Shown in pieces: positions 42,676 to 50,848 of a stretch of DNA of 64,000 nt (position 1 is its first letter; each line of letters starts with the position of its first letter). The notes under the pieces are model-generated. The model searched no databases. It was not told the DNA's origin and worked only from the letters and a program-made list of their open reading frames with translations. Position numbers and translations under genes: made by a program. Source of the DNA: Streptomyces sp. NBC_01216 (GTDB taxonomy: Bacteria > Actinomycetota > Actinomycetes > Streptomycetales > Streptomycetaceae); the NCBI RefSeq assembly GCF_035994945.1, contig NZ_CP108677.1:310001-374000 (forward strand), written 5' to 3'.

Positions 42676-42883
42676 ATTCTGCTGATCACCGCCGTTACGG
42701 CCACCAGCCGTCGCGGCGATCGCTTCCACCGTCCACGCCCGCCACCCGGCACGGCGTGCGCCGTCCACGCCCGACCCTCCCCTGAGGGTCGCCCCGCGCC
42801 GCCCGCCCGCCGAGGAGCAGCGCTCTCCCGGAACCGCGACCACCACCGAGCCTCCTCCCGCGGCTCCCGCCCGAAGGGACCCC

Positions 42884-44005
42884 ATGCCGACATCCGCCCC
42901 GCTCCGACGCCCGCGCCGCCCCTATCTGCACCGGGCCGCCTCGGACCGTCCGTACTTCAGCGCGGACGGCGAGTCCTATCTGGCCCAGACCACGCTGCGG
43001 GAACTGACCAAGTCTCGGCCGTTGCGGGTGCTGTCCGAGGACGACTTCGCCCACTGGCAGACCTTCGGATACGTCGTCGTGCGGGAGGCGGTCCCGGCGG
43101 ACGCGGCGCGGCGCCTGCTCGACTTCACCTGGGAGTTCCAGGGGCTCGACCCGGACCGCCCGGACCGTTGGCACGAGGACCGGCCGTTCCGCAACGAGCT
43201 GGACCGGCAACTGCACGTCTACGGCTTCGTGGAGGCATACCACCACCAGCTGCTCTGGGACAGCAGGCAGGCCCAGCGCGTGTACGACGCCTTCGTCGAC
43301 GTGTGGGACTGCGAGGAACTGTGGGTCACCCTGGACCGGCTCAACCTCAACCCGCCCAACATCGGCAACCGTGACCGCGCGCTGATCGAACCCACCGACC
43401 GGGGCTTCGACATCGAGCTGCACTGGGACATCGACACCACGCTGGAGGTCCCGCCACAGCGCGTCCAGGGGATCATCGCGCTCGACGAGACCCGGCCGGA
43501 GACCGGCGGGTTCCAGTGCTGCCCCGAGCTGTTCCGGCGGTTCGAGGAGTGGAAGACCGGCCGGCCGGCCGACCGGGACCCGCTGCGTCCTTCCGTGGAC
43601 CGGTCGGAGTTCCCCGTCGCCCGGCCCGAACTGCACCCCGGTGACCTGCTCATCTGGAACGGACTGCTCGCCCACGGCGTGGCGCGCAACACCTCGAAGG
43701 ACCAGGTCCGGGCGGTCCAGTACCTGTCGATGATGCCGGCGCTGGAGGAACACGAGCGGCTGCGCGCGTCGCGCGTCGGCTCCTGGAGGCACCTGCGCAC
43801 CCCGCGCTGGAACCGGACGCTGGTCGGCGACCCGGTCCTGCACGAGTCGAAGCGGTACCCGACGGCCGAACTCGACCCGCTCGGCAGCCGGCTCCTCGGC
43901 CTGACCTCGTGGCAGGACGCCGAGAGCGACACGGACGCGTCGTCGGGTCCGGCGGCGGCCGTCGCCGGACGGAGCGGGGAGTCGTCGTGCGCCGCGTCTG
44001 CCTGA
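42884..44005 (+). CDS. Phytanoyl-CoA dioxygenase-family Fe(II)/2-oxoglutarate oxygenase
   Basis: A 373-aa enzyme with the PhyH-type double-stranded beta-helix: the Fe(II) pair His-x-Asp in FDIELHWDIDTTLEV, the distal His in LIWNGLLAHGVARN and a following Arg near QVRAVQYLS. GYVVVREAVPADAARRLLDF is the typical N-terminal entry. The metal site looks complete. Homologues hydroxylate free, CoA-bound or carrier-bound amino acids. ATG 42884 follows GAAGGGA. It is first in the rightward tailoring operon and overlaps the next gene by 19 nt. Hydroxylation of the carrier-bound amino acid is the simplest hypothesis, with the peptide itself as an alternative substrate. Confidence 0.85.
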   Translation: MPTSAPLRRPRRPYLHRAASDRPYFSADGESYLAQTTLRELTKSRPLRVLSEDDFAHWQTFGYVVVREAVPADAARRLLDFTWEFQGLDPDRPDRWHEDRPFRNELDRQLHVYGFVEAYHHQLLWDSRQAQRVYDAFVDVWDCEELWVTLDRLNLNPPNIGNRDRALIEPTDRGFDIELHWDIDTTLEVPPQRVQGIIALDETRPETGGFQCCPELFRRFEEWKTGRPADRDPLRPSVDRSEFPVARPELHPGDLLIWNGLLAHGVARNTSKDQVRAVQYLSMMPALEEHERLRASRVGSWRHLRTPRWNRTLVGDPVLHESKRYPTAELDPLGSRLLGLTSWQDAESDTDASSGPAAAVAGRSGESSCAASA

Positions 44006-45396
44006 CCCTCCCCACCAACAGGGCCTGTTCCCCGACCATCACGGCCGTCGCCGAGGAAGCCGCGTACGGGGCCCGCCGTTTCGGCGTCGAGGTGATGCTG
44101 CTGATCCTGGACTCCTCCGAGGACCCGGTGCTCGCCGAGCACCGGCAGGTCGTGGAGGCCCTGCCGGCCGTGCCCGGCGTGATCGTGCACCACGTCGACG
44201 AGGCCGGGCAGCGGAGCTTCCTGCGCGAGGTGACCGCCCGGTCCGGGATCGCCGCGCCGGACCGGGTCCTCGACCTGATGCTGCCTCCCGCCGTGTCGTA
44301 CGGTGCCTGCACCAACCGCGCGTTCCTGTTCGCGGAGGCCCTGGGCTGCTCGTCCGTGCACCGCCGGGACTCGGACAGCCGCTACCAGACTCTGGACGGC
44401 GAGCCGGTCTTCCCGCTCCACCACGAGCTCGCGTCCCTGGGCCGTCCCGCCGCCGACCTCGCCGGTCAGGTGACCCGGCGCCGGCTCGACCCGGGCTGCG
44501 CGGACCGACCGGTGTCCCTGGTCGGCGCGTCCTTCGTCGGCGCCATGTCCGTGGACGTCGAGGAGATCCGCAGGCTCGACCCCGGCGTCTACCGCGACGT
44601 GGTCGGCCTCTCGGTCCCCACGGGCTACCCGGAGATCTGGCGCGAGCACCTGATCGAGGAGTCCTTCCGCGGTGCCGGCACGGCCTCGTTCACCGGCGAC
44701 CGCACCACCCTCACCTCCGTCAGCCCGACCCGCGTGGACATGTGCAACATCGGTCTGGTCCGCGAGGTCTACGGCCGGGTGCCGCTGCCGCCCGCCACCG
44801 ACACCATCGGCACCGACTACTTCCTGATCCATCTCGTCCACGACGCCCGGCTGCCCGGCGTCCTGCACAACCGTCACATCGTCAACTTCCACACCGACGA
44901 ACGCCGTAGCGACGCCGGCTTCCTCGCCTACCACCTCCGGCTCGCGAAGTTCCTGCTGGCGACCCCCTACCTGGACGCCGTGTACGCCCGGACCGCGGCG
45001 GCCGGCGAGGACCTCCTCGACACGGAGGGCCGGGTCCGCGCGTCCACCGTCGCCGGCTACGTCCGGGAGAGCGGGGGCACGGCCGGGGCGCGAAGCGCCG
45101 AACGGCTCGGCCTCCTCGAACGCTCCTACCGCACCCTGGGCGGCCGTTACTCCGCGGCGGCCGACGTCTTCGCCGCCCGCCGGGACCGCCTCCTGACGGA
45201 GGCGCGCGACGACATGCGGGACTTCGCCCTCCTGATCGACGCCTGGGACGCCCTCGTCCGCGCCGCCGCCCGTCACGGGGTGCCGCCACACCACCATCCC
45301 CGCCCGTTCCGGAGCCTCCGCGAAAGCCGTCCGATGCGTCCTTCCCCCGGACCGGTCCCCGCGCACGGGGCCCGGCACGCCCGAGCCGGTGAGTGA
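43987..45396 (+). CDS. DUF6271 protein, glycosyltransferase-like
   Basis: A 469-aa protein beginning RRVCLTLPTNRACSPTI, which I recognise as the DUF6271 family of unknown function. Start GTG 43987 has GGAGCGGGGAG upstream. The first 250 residues read like a GT-A glycosyltransferase: a beta-strand entry (VEVMLLILDSSEDP), a gap, then VHRRDSDSRYQTLDGEPV with a DxD-like metal and nucleotide site, and later TDTIGTDYFLIHLVHDARLP, LHNRHIVNFHTDERRS. The family has no proven activity known to me, so sugar transfer is an inference. It is coupled by overlaps to the dioxygenase before it and the condensation gene after it, so all three act together. Confidence 0.65.
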   Translation: MRRVCLTLPTNRACSPTITAVAEEAAYGARRFGVEVMLLILDSSEDPVLAEHRQVVEALPAVPGVIVHHVDEAGQRSFLREVTARSGIAAPDRVLDLMLPPAVSYGACTNRAFLFAEALGCSSVHRRDSDSRYQTLDGEPVFPLHHELASLGRPAADLAGQVTRRRLDPGCADRPVSLVGASFVGAMSVDVEEIRRLDPGVYRDVVGLSVPTGYPEIWREHLIEESFRGAGTASFTGDRTTLTSVSPTRVDMCNIGLVREVYGRVPLPPATDTIGTDYFLIHLVHDARLPGVLHNRHIVNFHTDERRSDAGFLAYHLRLAKFLLATPYLDAVYARTAAAGEDLLDTEGRVRASTVAGYVRESGGTAGARSAERLGLLERSYRTLGGRYSAAADVFAARRDRLLTEARDDMRDFALLIDAWDALVRAAARHGVPPHHHPRPFRSLRESRPMRPSPGPVPAHGARHARAGE

Positions 45397-47152
45397 GCCG
45401 GCCTCCTCGCGACCGAGGAGCACCCAGATCCGCACCGTGTCGTACGCGGGCGGCACGGCCGGCCGGGGCCCCCTGACGATGGGGCAGGCCAACATGATCC
45501 GCTGCATCCTCAGGGACGACCCCGAGCAGATCAACATCCACGCCGCGTGGAACGTGCCGGCCGGAACCTCGATCGAGGCGGCGATCGACGCACTGCGCAC
45601 GCTCGTGATCCGGCACGAGGCCCTGCGCACCACCTTCCCGCACGCCCCGGGCGCCGCACCCTCCGAACAACTGGTCTCGGCGGAGGGAGAGTTCACGGTG
45701 AGCGTGCTCGACCACGCGGAGCTGCCCGGGGACCCGGCGGAGTACGCCGACACGGTCGCCCGCCGGTTCCGCGACGTCCGCTTCCGCCTCGACCGGGACT
45801 TCCCCCTCCGGGCCGGCCTCGTCTGCCGGGAGGGGGCACCGGTCTTCGTCGCCCTGGCGTCCAGTCACGCCGTCACGGACGGCAGTGCGCTCGCCGTCCT
45901 GCGGGACGAGTGGCTCGGCCTGCTGGCCGGCGGGACGCTCCCTCCCCTGACCGCCCTCACACCGCTCGGGCTCGCCTCGGAGGAGGCGAGCCCGGCCGGG
46001 GTCCGGAAGTCGGAGGCGTCCCTGCGGTACTGGGAACGGATCATCCGCACCGGTCCGCAGGCGATGTTCGCGGAACCGGGAGCATCGGGCACCGAGGGCC
46101 CGGTCCCCCGGCTCACGCTGCGGTCCCGACGCGGCGCCCTGGCGCTGGCCCGGGTGGCCGAGCGCACCGGCGGCCTGCCGTCCACCGTGCTGCTGACGGC
46201 CTGGTGCGCGCTCGTGGCCCACCGCGCCGGCCAGACCTCGTGCGTCGCCGCCGTACCGACCTCCAACCGGTTCCTGCCGCGGCTGGCCCGTTCGGTGAAC
46301 ACCGTGTCCCAGGACGCGCTGCTCTCCCTCGACATGGGCGTTCCGTCCTTCGACGCGCTCCTCGGCAAGGCGTGGGGAGCGGCGCTCAACGCCTACCGGC
46401 ACAGCCAGTTCGACGCTCTGCGCCTGTGGGACATGATCGGCCGGGTCACCTCCGAGCGCGGCAGCCACTTCGCCCGCGACGTCGTCTTCAACGATGTGAG
46501 CGCGCTCCCCTCCTCCTCCGCCGGCGGCGCCCTGGAAGCCGGAGACCCCGAGCCGGAACTGAGCTGGGGACCGGATCAGTCGCTGCCCACCCGGCTGCTG
46601 GCCTTCGTCCACCGGACGGCACCGCTGCTCGAGATCCGGATGTGGGCCGACCCGGGGCTCTTCACCCGGCAGGAGGCCGAAGGCTTCCTCACCGGTCTCG
46701 TCCGGCTGCTGGAGGCCGCCGCCACCGAGGACGTGCCGCTGGACGCCCTCGGCGAGGTGGCCGGGGTGCGGCCGGTCGTCCGCGGCCCGGACTGGACGCG
46801 GGTGGACGGCTGCTGGATCTCGCCGCCGGCCGTAGCGGACCGACTGAGCCACGCCCTCGGGGGCCTCCCCGTCCACGTCACCGTGGACACCGCTCCGTCG
46901 GGCGGACCATCCGCGCGGGACTCCGCTCCGGCACTCACCGCGTTCATCGCCGCGGGCTCCTCGCCGCTCACACCGGCGGCGGCGCACGCCGCGATGATGG
47001 ACGCGCTCCCCGGCCGTCCCGGACTACTGGCCCCGCGCCGGTACGTGATCGTCCAGGACCCGCCGACGACAGCCGACCGGAGCAGTGCATGGCTTCGGCG
47101 ACGAATCCTCACCGAAGGGAACGGCCGAGACCGGCGGAACCGACATGGATGA
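45389..47152 (+). CDS. Free-standing NRPS-type condensation-domain protein
   Basis: A 587-aa protein from GTG 45389 with condensation-domain features: LTMGQANMIRCIL, LVIRHEALRTTF, ALASSHAVTDGSALAVL (HHxxxDG with Ser at the first His; catalytic second His and DG kept), RSVNTVSQDALLSL and FDALRLWDMIG. No adenylation, carrier or thioesterase domain is fused, and the last 120 residues are not recognised. It would join a carrier-bound acyl or aminoacyl group to an amine or alcohol acceptor. With the ligase and carrier protein encoded next door, it is the best candidate for transferring that amino acid to its final acceptor. Confidence 0.85.
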   Translation: MSEPASSRPRSTQIRTVSYAGGTAGRGPLTMGQANMIRCILRDDPEQINIHAAWNVPAGTSIEAAIDALRTLVIRHEALRTTFPHAPGAAPSEQLVSAEGEFTVSVLDHAELPGDPAEYADTVARRFRDVRFRLDRDFPLRAGLVCREGAPVFVALASSHAVTDGSALAVLRDEWLGLLAGGTLPPLTALTPLGLASEEASPAGVRKSEASLRYWERIIRTGPQAMFAEPGASGTEGPVPRLTLRSRRGALALARVAERTGGLPSTVLLTAWCALVAHRAGQTSCVAAVPTSNRFLPRLARSVNTVSQDALLSLDMGVPSFDALLGKAWGAALNAYRHSQFDALRLWDMIGRVTSERGSHFARDVVFNDVSALPSSSAGGALEAGDPEPELSWGPDQSLPTRLLAFVHRTAPLLEIRMWADPGLFTRQEAEGFLTGLVRLLEAAATEDVPLDALGEVAGVRPVVRGPDWTRVDGCWISPPAVADRLSHALGGLPVHVTVDTAPSGGPSARDSAPALTAFIAAGSSPLTPAAAHAAMMDALPGRPGLLAPRRYVIVQDPPTTADRSSAWLRRRILTEGNGRDRRNRHG

Positions 47153-48434
47153 CGTGACCGTCCGGCCGAAGCCGGACACCTTGCCCAGCCCGTGGCGGTC
47201 GAGCCGCTTCCGCCTGTTCTTCCTCGCCCGTAGCGCCTCGCTGCTGGCCGACGGCATGCTGATGGTCTCGCTCACGACAGCCGTGCTGGGGGCCGGCTAC
47301 GGCGCCGGCGGAGTCGGGTACGCGCTGGCCGCCTGGATGGCGCCGATCGCGCTGCTGGTGCTCTTCGGCGGCGTTCTGGCCGACAAGTTCACCCCGCAGG
47401 TCATGATGGTCGGCGCCGACGTGGTGCGGATGGTGGCCATGCTCGCGCTCGCGGCCCTCCTGGTCGGCGGCGACGCGCGGCTGTGGCAGATCATGGCGCT
47501 GATGGCGCTCAGCGGCGCGGCGACCGCCATGTTCCAGCCCGGTCTGGCGAGCATGGTCCCGCAGGTCGCCGAGGACATCCAGCGGGCCAACGCCCTGCTG
47601 CGGATCTCCGAGGCGATGAGCGCGCTGATCGGCCCCGGTCTCGCCGGACTACTCGTCGCCTACTGGCACGTGGCGGGGTCGTTCCTGTGCATCGCCGCGG
47701 CCTTCGCGCTCAGCGCCCTGGGTCTGGCGCCGCTGCGCAAGCTCAGCACGGCCCGGGATGAGAGCGACGACCCGATGTGGCGCAGACTCGCCACAGGCTG
47801 GCACGAGTTCCGGTCCCGTTCCTGGCTGTGGGGGGTCATCGCCGTCTGGGCGGTCTACGGCCTGTTCGTCTTCGGCCCCGCGCTGCCGCTGGGCGCGGCT
47901 CTCCTGACCGAACAGCACGGGGCCAGCGGATACGGCTGGATCGCCTCCGCGGACGGGGCCGGCACCATCGTGGGCGGTCTGCTCGGCATGCGGGTACGGC
48001 CTCGCCGGCCGCTGGTCGCCGGAGCCTGTGCCATGTTCTGCTTCTCCCTCAATCCGCTGGCACCCGCCTTGGGCTGGTCCTTCACCGTCACTGCGGTCAC
48101 CGGTGTCCTGGCCGGCTGCGGGTTCGCCTTCTGGGGGGTGATGTGGGCGACGAGCGTCCAGTCCCATGTCCCGCTCGCCGCGCTCAGCCGCGTCTCGGCG
48201 TACGACGTCGCCGGATCGATCATGGTCATTCCGCTGGGCCGTGCCCTGGCCGGCCCGGCGGCCGAGGCCGTCGGCGCCGACCGTGTGCTGCTCTTCTCGT
48301 CCGTCATGGGCGTCGTGTGCCTCGTCGCGATGCTCTGTGTACCGGCCATCCGCCGCCTGGGCCGGGGGCCGGCGACATCCGGCGGTGCCGACGGGGCCGG
48401 GGCGCCGGACACGGTCGGCCGTCGCGCGACCTGA
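47145..48434 (+). CDS. MFS transporter (probable exporter)
   Basis: A 429-aa, about 12-helix major facilitator protein of the DHA3/enterobactin-exporter-like type (RFRLFFLARSASLLADGMLM, GGVLADKFTPQVMMVGADVV, RANALLRISEAMSALIGPGL). It starts at ATG 47145, overlapping the condensation gene by eight bases, and is the last gene of the rightward tailoring operon. It probably exports the carrier-module product or the final compound; the separate ABC exporter in the RiPP operon means the cluster has two efflux routes. Confidence 0.9.
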   Translation: MDDVTVRPKPDTLPSPWRSSRFRLFFLARSASLLADGMLMVSLTTAVLGAGYGAGGVGYALAAWMAPIALLVLFGGVLADKFTPQVMMVGADVVRMVAMLALAALLVGGDARLWQIMALMALSGAATAMFQPGLASMVPQVAEDIQRANALLRISEAMSALIGPGLAGLLVAYWHVAGSFLCIAAAFALSALGLAPLRKLSTARDESDDPMWRRLATGWHEFRSRSWLWGVIAVWAVYGLFVFGPALPLGAALLTEQHGASGYGWIASADGAGTIVGGLLGMRVRPRRPLVAGACAMFCFSLNPLAPALGWSFTVTAVTGVLAGCGFAFWGVMWATSVQSHVPLAALSRVSAYDVAGSIMVIPLGRALAGPAAEAVGADRVLLFSSVMGVVCLVAMLCVPAIRRLGRGPATSGGADGAGAPDTVGRRAT

Positions 48435-48438
48435 CGAC

Positions 48439-48466
48439 GTGACGGCCGGGGCGTGACGGCCGGGGA
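48439..48466. repeat. Short tandem repeat after the MFS gene
   Basis: Two adjacent 14-nt copies, GTGACGGCCGGGGC and GTGACGGCCGGGGA, directly downstream of the cluster's last gene. No function is evident. Confidence 0.5.
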
Positions 48467-48549
48467 GCGGGCGTCCGTGGGGTGTGCTCCGGCCGATGGG
48501 TCCGGATGGGGGCGGTCACGGCCGCGCCTCGCGTGATTGACTACGCCGC

Positions 48550-48639
48550 ATGGACGAGGTGCGGGTGCCGCTTCCCTGCCTGTACTACCTGCACGGAGGC
48601 GGGATGGTCCGGGACGCGCACGAGGCCCGTCTCCGCTGA
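48550..48639 (+). pseudogene. Relic of an alpha/beta-hydrolase (HSL-type esterase)
   Basis: A 29-codon frame from ATG 48550 contains RVPLPCLYYLHGGGMVRDAH. The YLHGGG motif is the oxyanion-hole signature of hormone-sensitive-lipase-type esterases, which are normally about 300 residues long. The frame stops at 48639 and no continuation is seen in other frames, so it is a remnant at the right edge of the cluster. Confidence 0.4.
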
Positions 48640-48718
48640 CTGCGGCGGGTCCTCACCCGGTCCGGCGGCCAGGACAAAGGACCCGGCCGCTGAGTCCGCA
48701 CGGCCCCAGGGGGCTCCG

Positions 48719-49072
48719 TCACGCCGGGGCCGCGAGGTCGGGGTGGTCTCCCAGCAGTCGGGCCGAAGCAGCCTGACGCCAGGAGTCGACCACGATCGCG
48801 CGGAGTTCGTCGGCGTCGTCGAGGGCGGCGAGCCGGACCCGCACCCAGGCGAAGGAGGACTCGTGGTCCGCCACCCAGAACTTCCCGGGTTCGGCGAGGA
48901 CCAGTTCGTCACGCTCCTCCCTGGGGCAGCGGACGGCCATCGACGTCTCGTCGTCGGGCAGGGTGAGGAACATCTTCCCGCCGACCCGGAAGGTCGGCAT
49001 GGACCACGCCTCCTTCTCGGTCGTCTCGGGCAGGGCGAGGGCGAGTTCGCGGACTTCGTCGGACGTGCACAC
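48719..49072 (-). CDS. MmcQ/YjbR-family DNA-binding-like protein
   Basis: A 117-aa protein with the family pattern ELALALPETTEKEAWSMPTF, then RVGGKMFLTL, and SSFAWVRVRLAAL...ADELRAIVVDSWRQAA. MmcQ/YjbR proteins are small double-wing proteins of uncertain function. The start is GTG 49072, giving the family's normal length. It marks the return to ordinary genes right of the cluster. The upstream 167 bp hold no other gene. Confidence 0.85.
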   Translation of the reverse strand: MCTSDEVRELALALPETTEKEAWSMPTFRVGGKMFLTLPDDETSMAVRCPREERDELVLAEPGKFWVADHESSFAWVRVRLAALDDADELRAIVVDSWRQAASARLLGDHPDLAAPA

Positions 49073-49239
49073 GCCCCGACCGTACGACAGGTCACTGACA
49101 TCGACGCCGGTACCCGGGCTCCGGAGGCCGTGGCCCCGCCGCCGGCCGACGCGTCATCAGAACTCGGCTCGGGCCCGCGGACGGTCCGGGCGTAGGCTTC
49201 GCCCGGCGGGAACGGGCGGACGGGACGAGGGCGGGGCGG

Positions 49240-50848
49240 ATGGCGACCGGGACGGCACAGGGGTGGGGATCGAGCCTCGACTCGGTCGTGGTCTACGCGC
49301 GGGGCGCGCTCTGCCGCCGCCTCGCCCGGGGCGTCGTGCCGCCGGACGCGCGCGTACGAGTGACGGGACTGCCCCGGTCGATGGACCCGGGGTCGCTCCG
49401 GGCGCGGGTCCCGGGCGGTGCGGGCGTACGCGTCGTGGAGGCCCGCGTCGAGGTCGGGGCCGCGCCGCTCGGCACCGGCCGCCCCGCGTCGCTCGCCGAC
49501 GAGGTCGACCGGCTGCGGGACGCCGTCGCCGCGACACGGGAGCGCCGGGACCGCGGGCTGCGACTGATCGAGGAGGTCCGGGCCCTGCAACCCGTCCCTC
49601 CGGCGCGCGAGCGGGACGACCCGCACCGGCGTACCCCCGTCGACGCGTGGCGGGGACTCGCCGACTTCGTCGACGAGCGTCTGACGGGACTGCACACCCG
49701 GCTCGCGGGAGCTGGAGGAGGCCCTGCGCGAGGCGGAGCACGCGCTCGACGTCGCCGCCGACCGACTCGCCCGCGCCTCGACCGACGGGCCGTCGGCGCA
49801 TGTGGACACCACGGTGTCGGCGGTGCTGGCCCTCGCCGCCACCGGCGACACGCCCCTGGTGGACACCGAGCTGGACCTGGAACTGGAGTACGGGGTGCCG
49901 GGCGCCGTCTGGGTGCCCGGCTACCGTCTCACGTACCGCCAGGACGGCGACGACGGCCGTCTGGTCCTGCGTGCCTCGGTCGCGCAGCGTACGGGCGAGG
50001 ACTGGACGGGCGTGCGCGTCGCCTTCGCCACCGCCGACCTGCGGCGCCGCACCGACCTGCCCGTGCTCCGCTCGATCCGCATCGGACGCCGCCAGCCCGC
50101 CCCCGCCCCGTCCGGCTGGCGCGAGCCGCCCCGGGGGCTCGCCGACCTGTTCGCCGACTACGACGCGGCCCGCCCCCGCGGCGAGGCGACCGCCATGGCC
50201 GGAGCCGGCCCGCTCGGCGAGTCCGTCGGCGGCGCCGTACCACCGCCACCGCCGTCACCTGGCTACGAAGGGGCGGCCGCGCCGGTGCTCCCGGCCCCCG
50301 GCGGCCCCTCCCCGGCACCGCCCGGCCGGCTGCCCGAACCCCCGCGCCCGGCCCGTTCGCGTGGGGCCGCGGGCGGACGTCCCCGTGGCTTCGCTCCCGC
50401 TGCTCCCACGGCGCCCGGCCGACCCGCGCCGGAATCGGAACCGGCGGCGGAAACGGCGGCCGGTGCGCCGCGACCGGCCGCCGCCGATCTGGACTACGCC
50501 GCCCTCCTCCTGCACGGCCCGGAGGAGCCGGACACCCGGCGGGGTCTGCTCCGCGTCGGCTCGCCCTCCGATCCGGTGACGGCCGAGTACCGCCGGCGTG
50601 CCGAGGCCGTGTCGGCGCTGCCCCTGCCCGGACACGCTGTGCGGCCCCGTGAGTCGGCGGGCTCGTTCGACCACCGGTTCGACGCCCGGTGGACGACAGA
50701 CGGTCGCCCTGGCCTACACCCTGGTGGCGAAGGGCCGGGTCTCCGGCCTCTGAGGGCCTGTCGGGTGGCCTTCGGCCGACAGCTCCGGGCCGGAGACGAC
50801 GCGGGAGCGAGGGTCAGTCGACCGGCCAGGTGTGCGCCGGAGCGTTGA
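49240..50848 (+). pseudogene. DUF4139 / mucoidy-inhibitor A-like gene, frameshifted and truncated
   Basis: Frame 1 from ATG 49240 begins as a MuiA-like protein (SSLDSVVVYARGALCRRLAR, VRVTGLPRSMDPGSLRARVP, ADEVDRLRDAVAATRERRDR) up to about 49710. The natural continuation (ELEEALREAEHALDVAADRL, HVDTTVSAVLALAATGDTPL, GAVWVPGYRLTYRQDGDDGR, the DUF4139 beta domain) is in another frame, so about two bases appear lost in a CG-rich run near 49708. The second frame reads SAGSFDHRFDARW near 50690, then leaves the family pattern and runs through the dispersed repeat before stopping at 50848. The last part of the DUF4139 domain is missing. Either a pseudogene or a sequencing indel plus a genuine 3' truncation. 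Confidence 0.65.
50753..50785. repeat. Dispersed hairpin repeat, copy 3 (inverted)
   Basis: GGGCCTGTCGGGTGGCCTTC, followed by GGCCGACAGCTCC, is the reverse complement of the element at 4705 and 16923. It lies between the ends of the DUF4139 remnant and the convergent glutamate-cysteine-ligase-like gene, matching the placement of the other copies. Confidence 0.6.

Larger units (their letters stand above)
42367..42883. promoter_or_regulatory. Divergent promoter region of the carrier-protein module
   Basis: 517 bp between the leftward ligase operon and the rightward dioxygenase operon. The part at 42541-42690 is richer in AT than its surroundings. It has a -35-like TTGACA at 42651-42656 and two GntR/HutC-type operators. 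No additional gene is supported. Confidence 0.65.

Noticed and set aside
43219..45753. 844-codon open frame on the reverse strand opposite the dioxygenase, DUF6271 and condensation genes
   Set aside because: It is a high-GC antisense shadow: its translation has no recognisable domain, while the forward genes have clear motifs, ribosome binding sites and overlapping starts.
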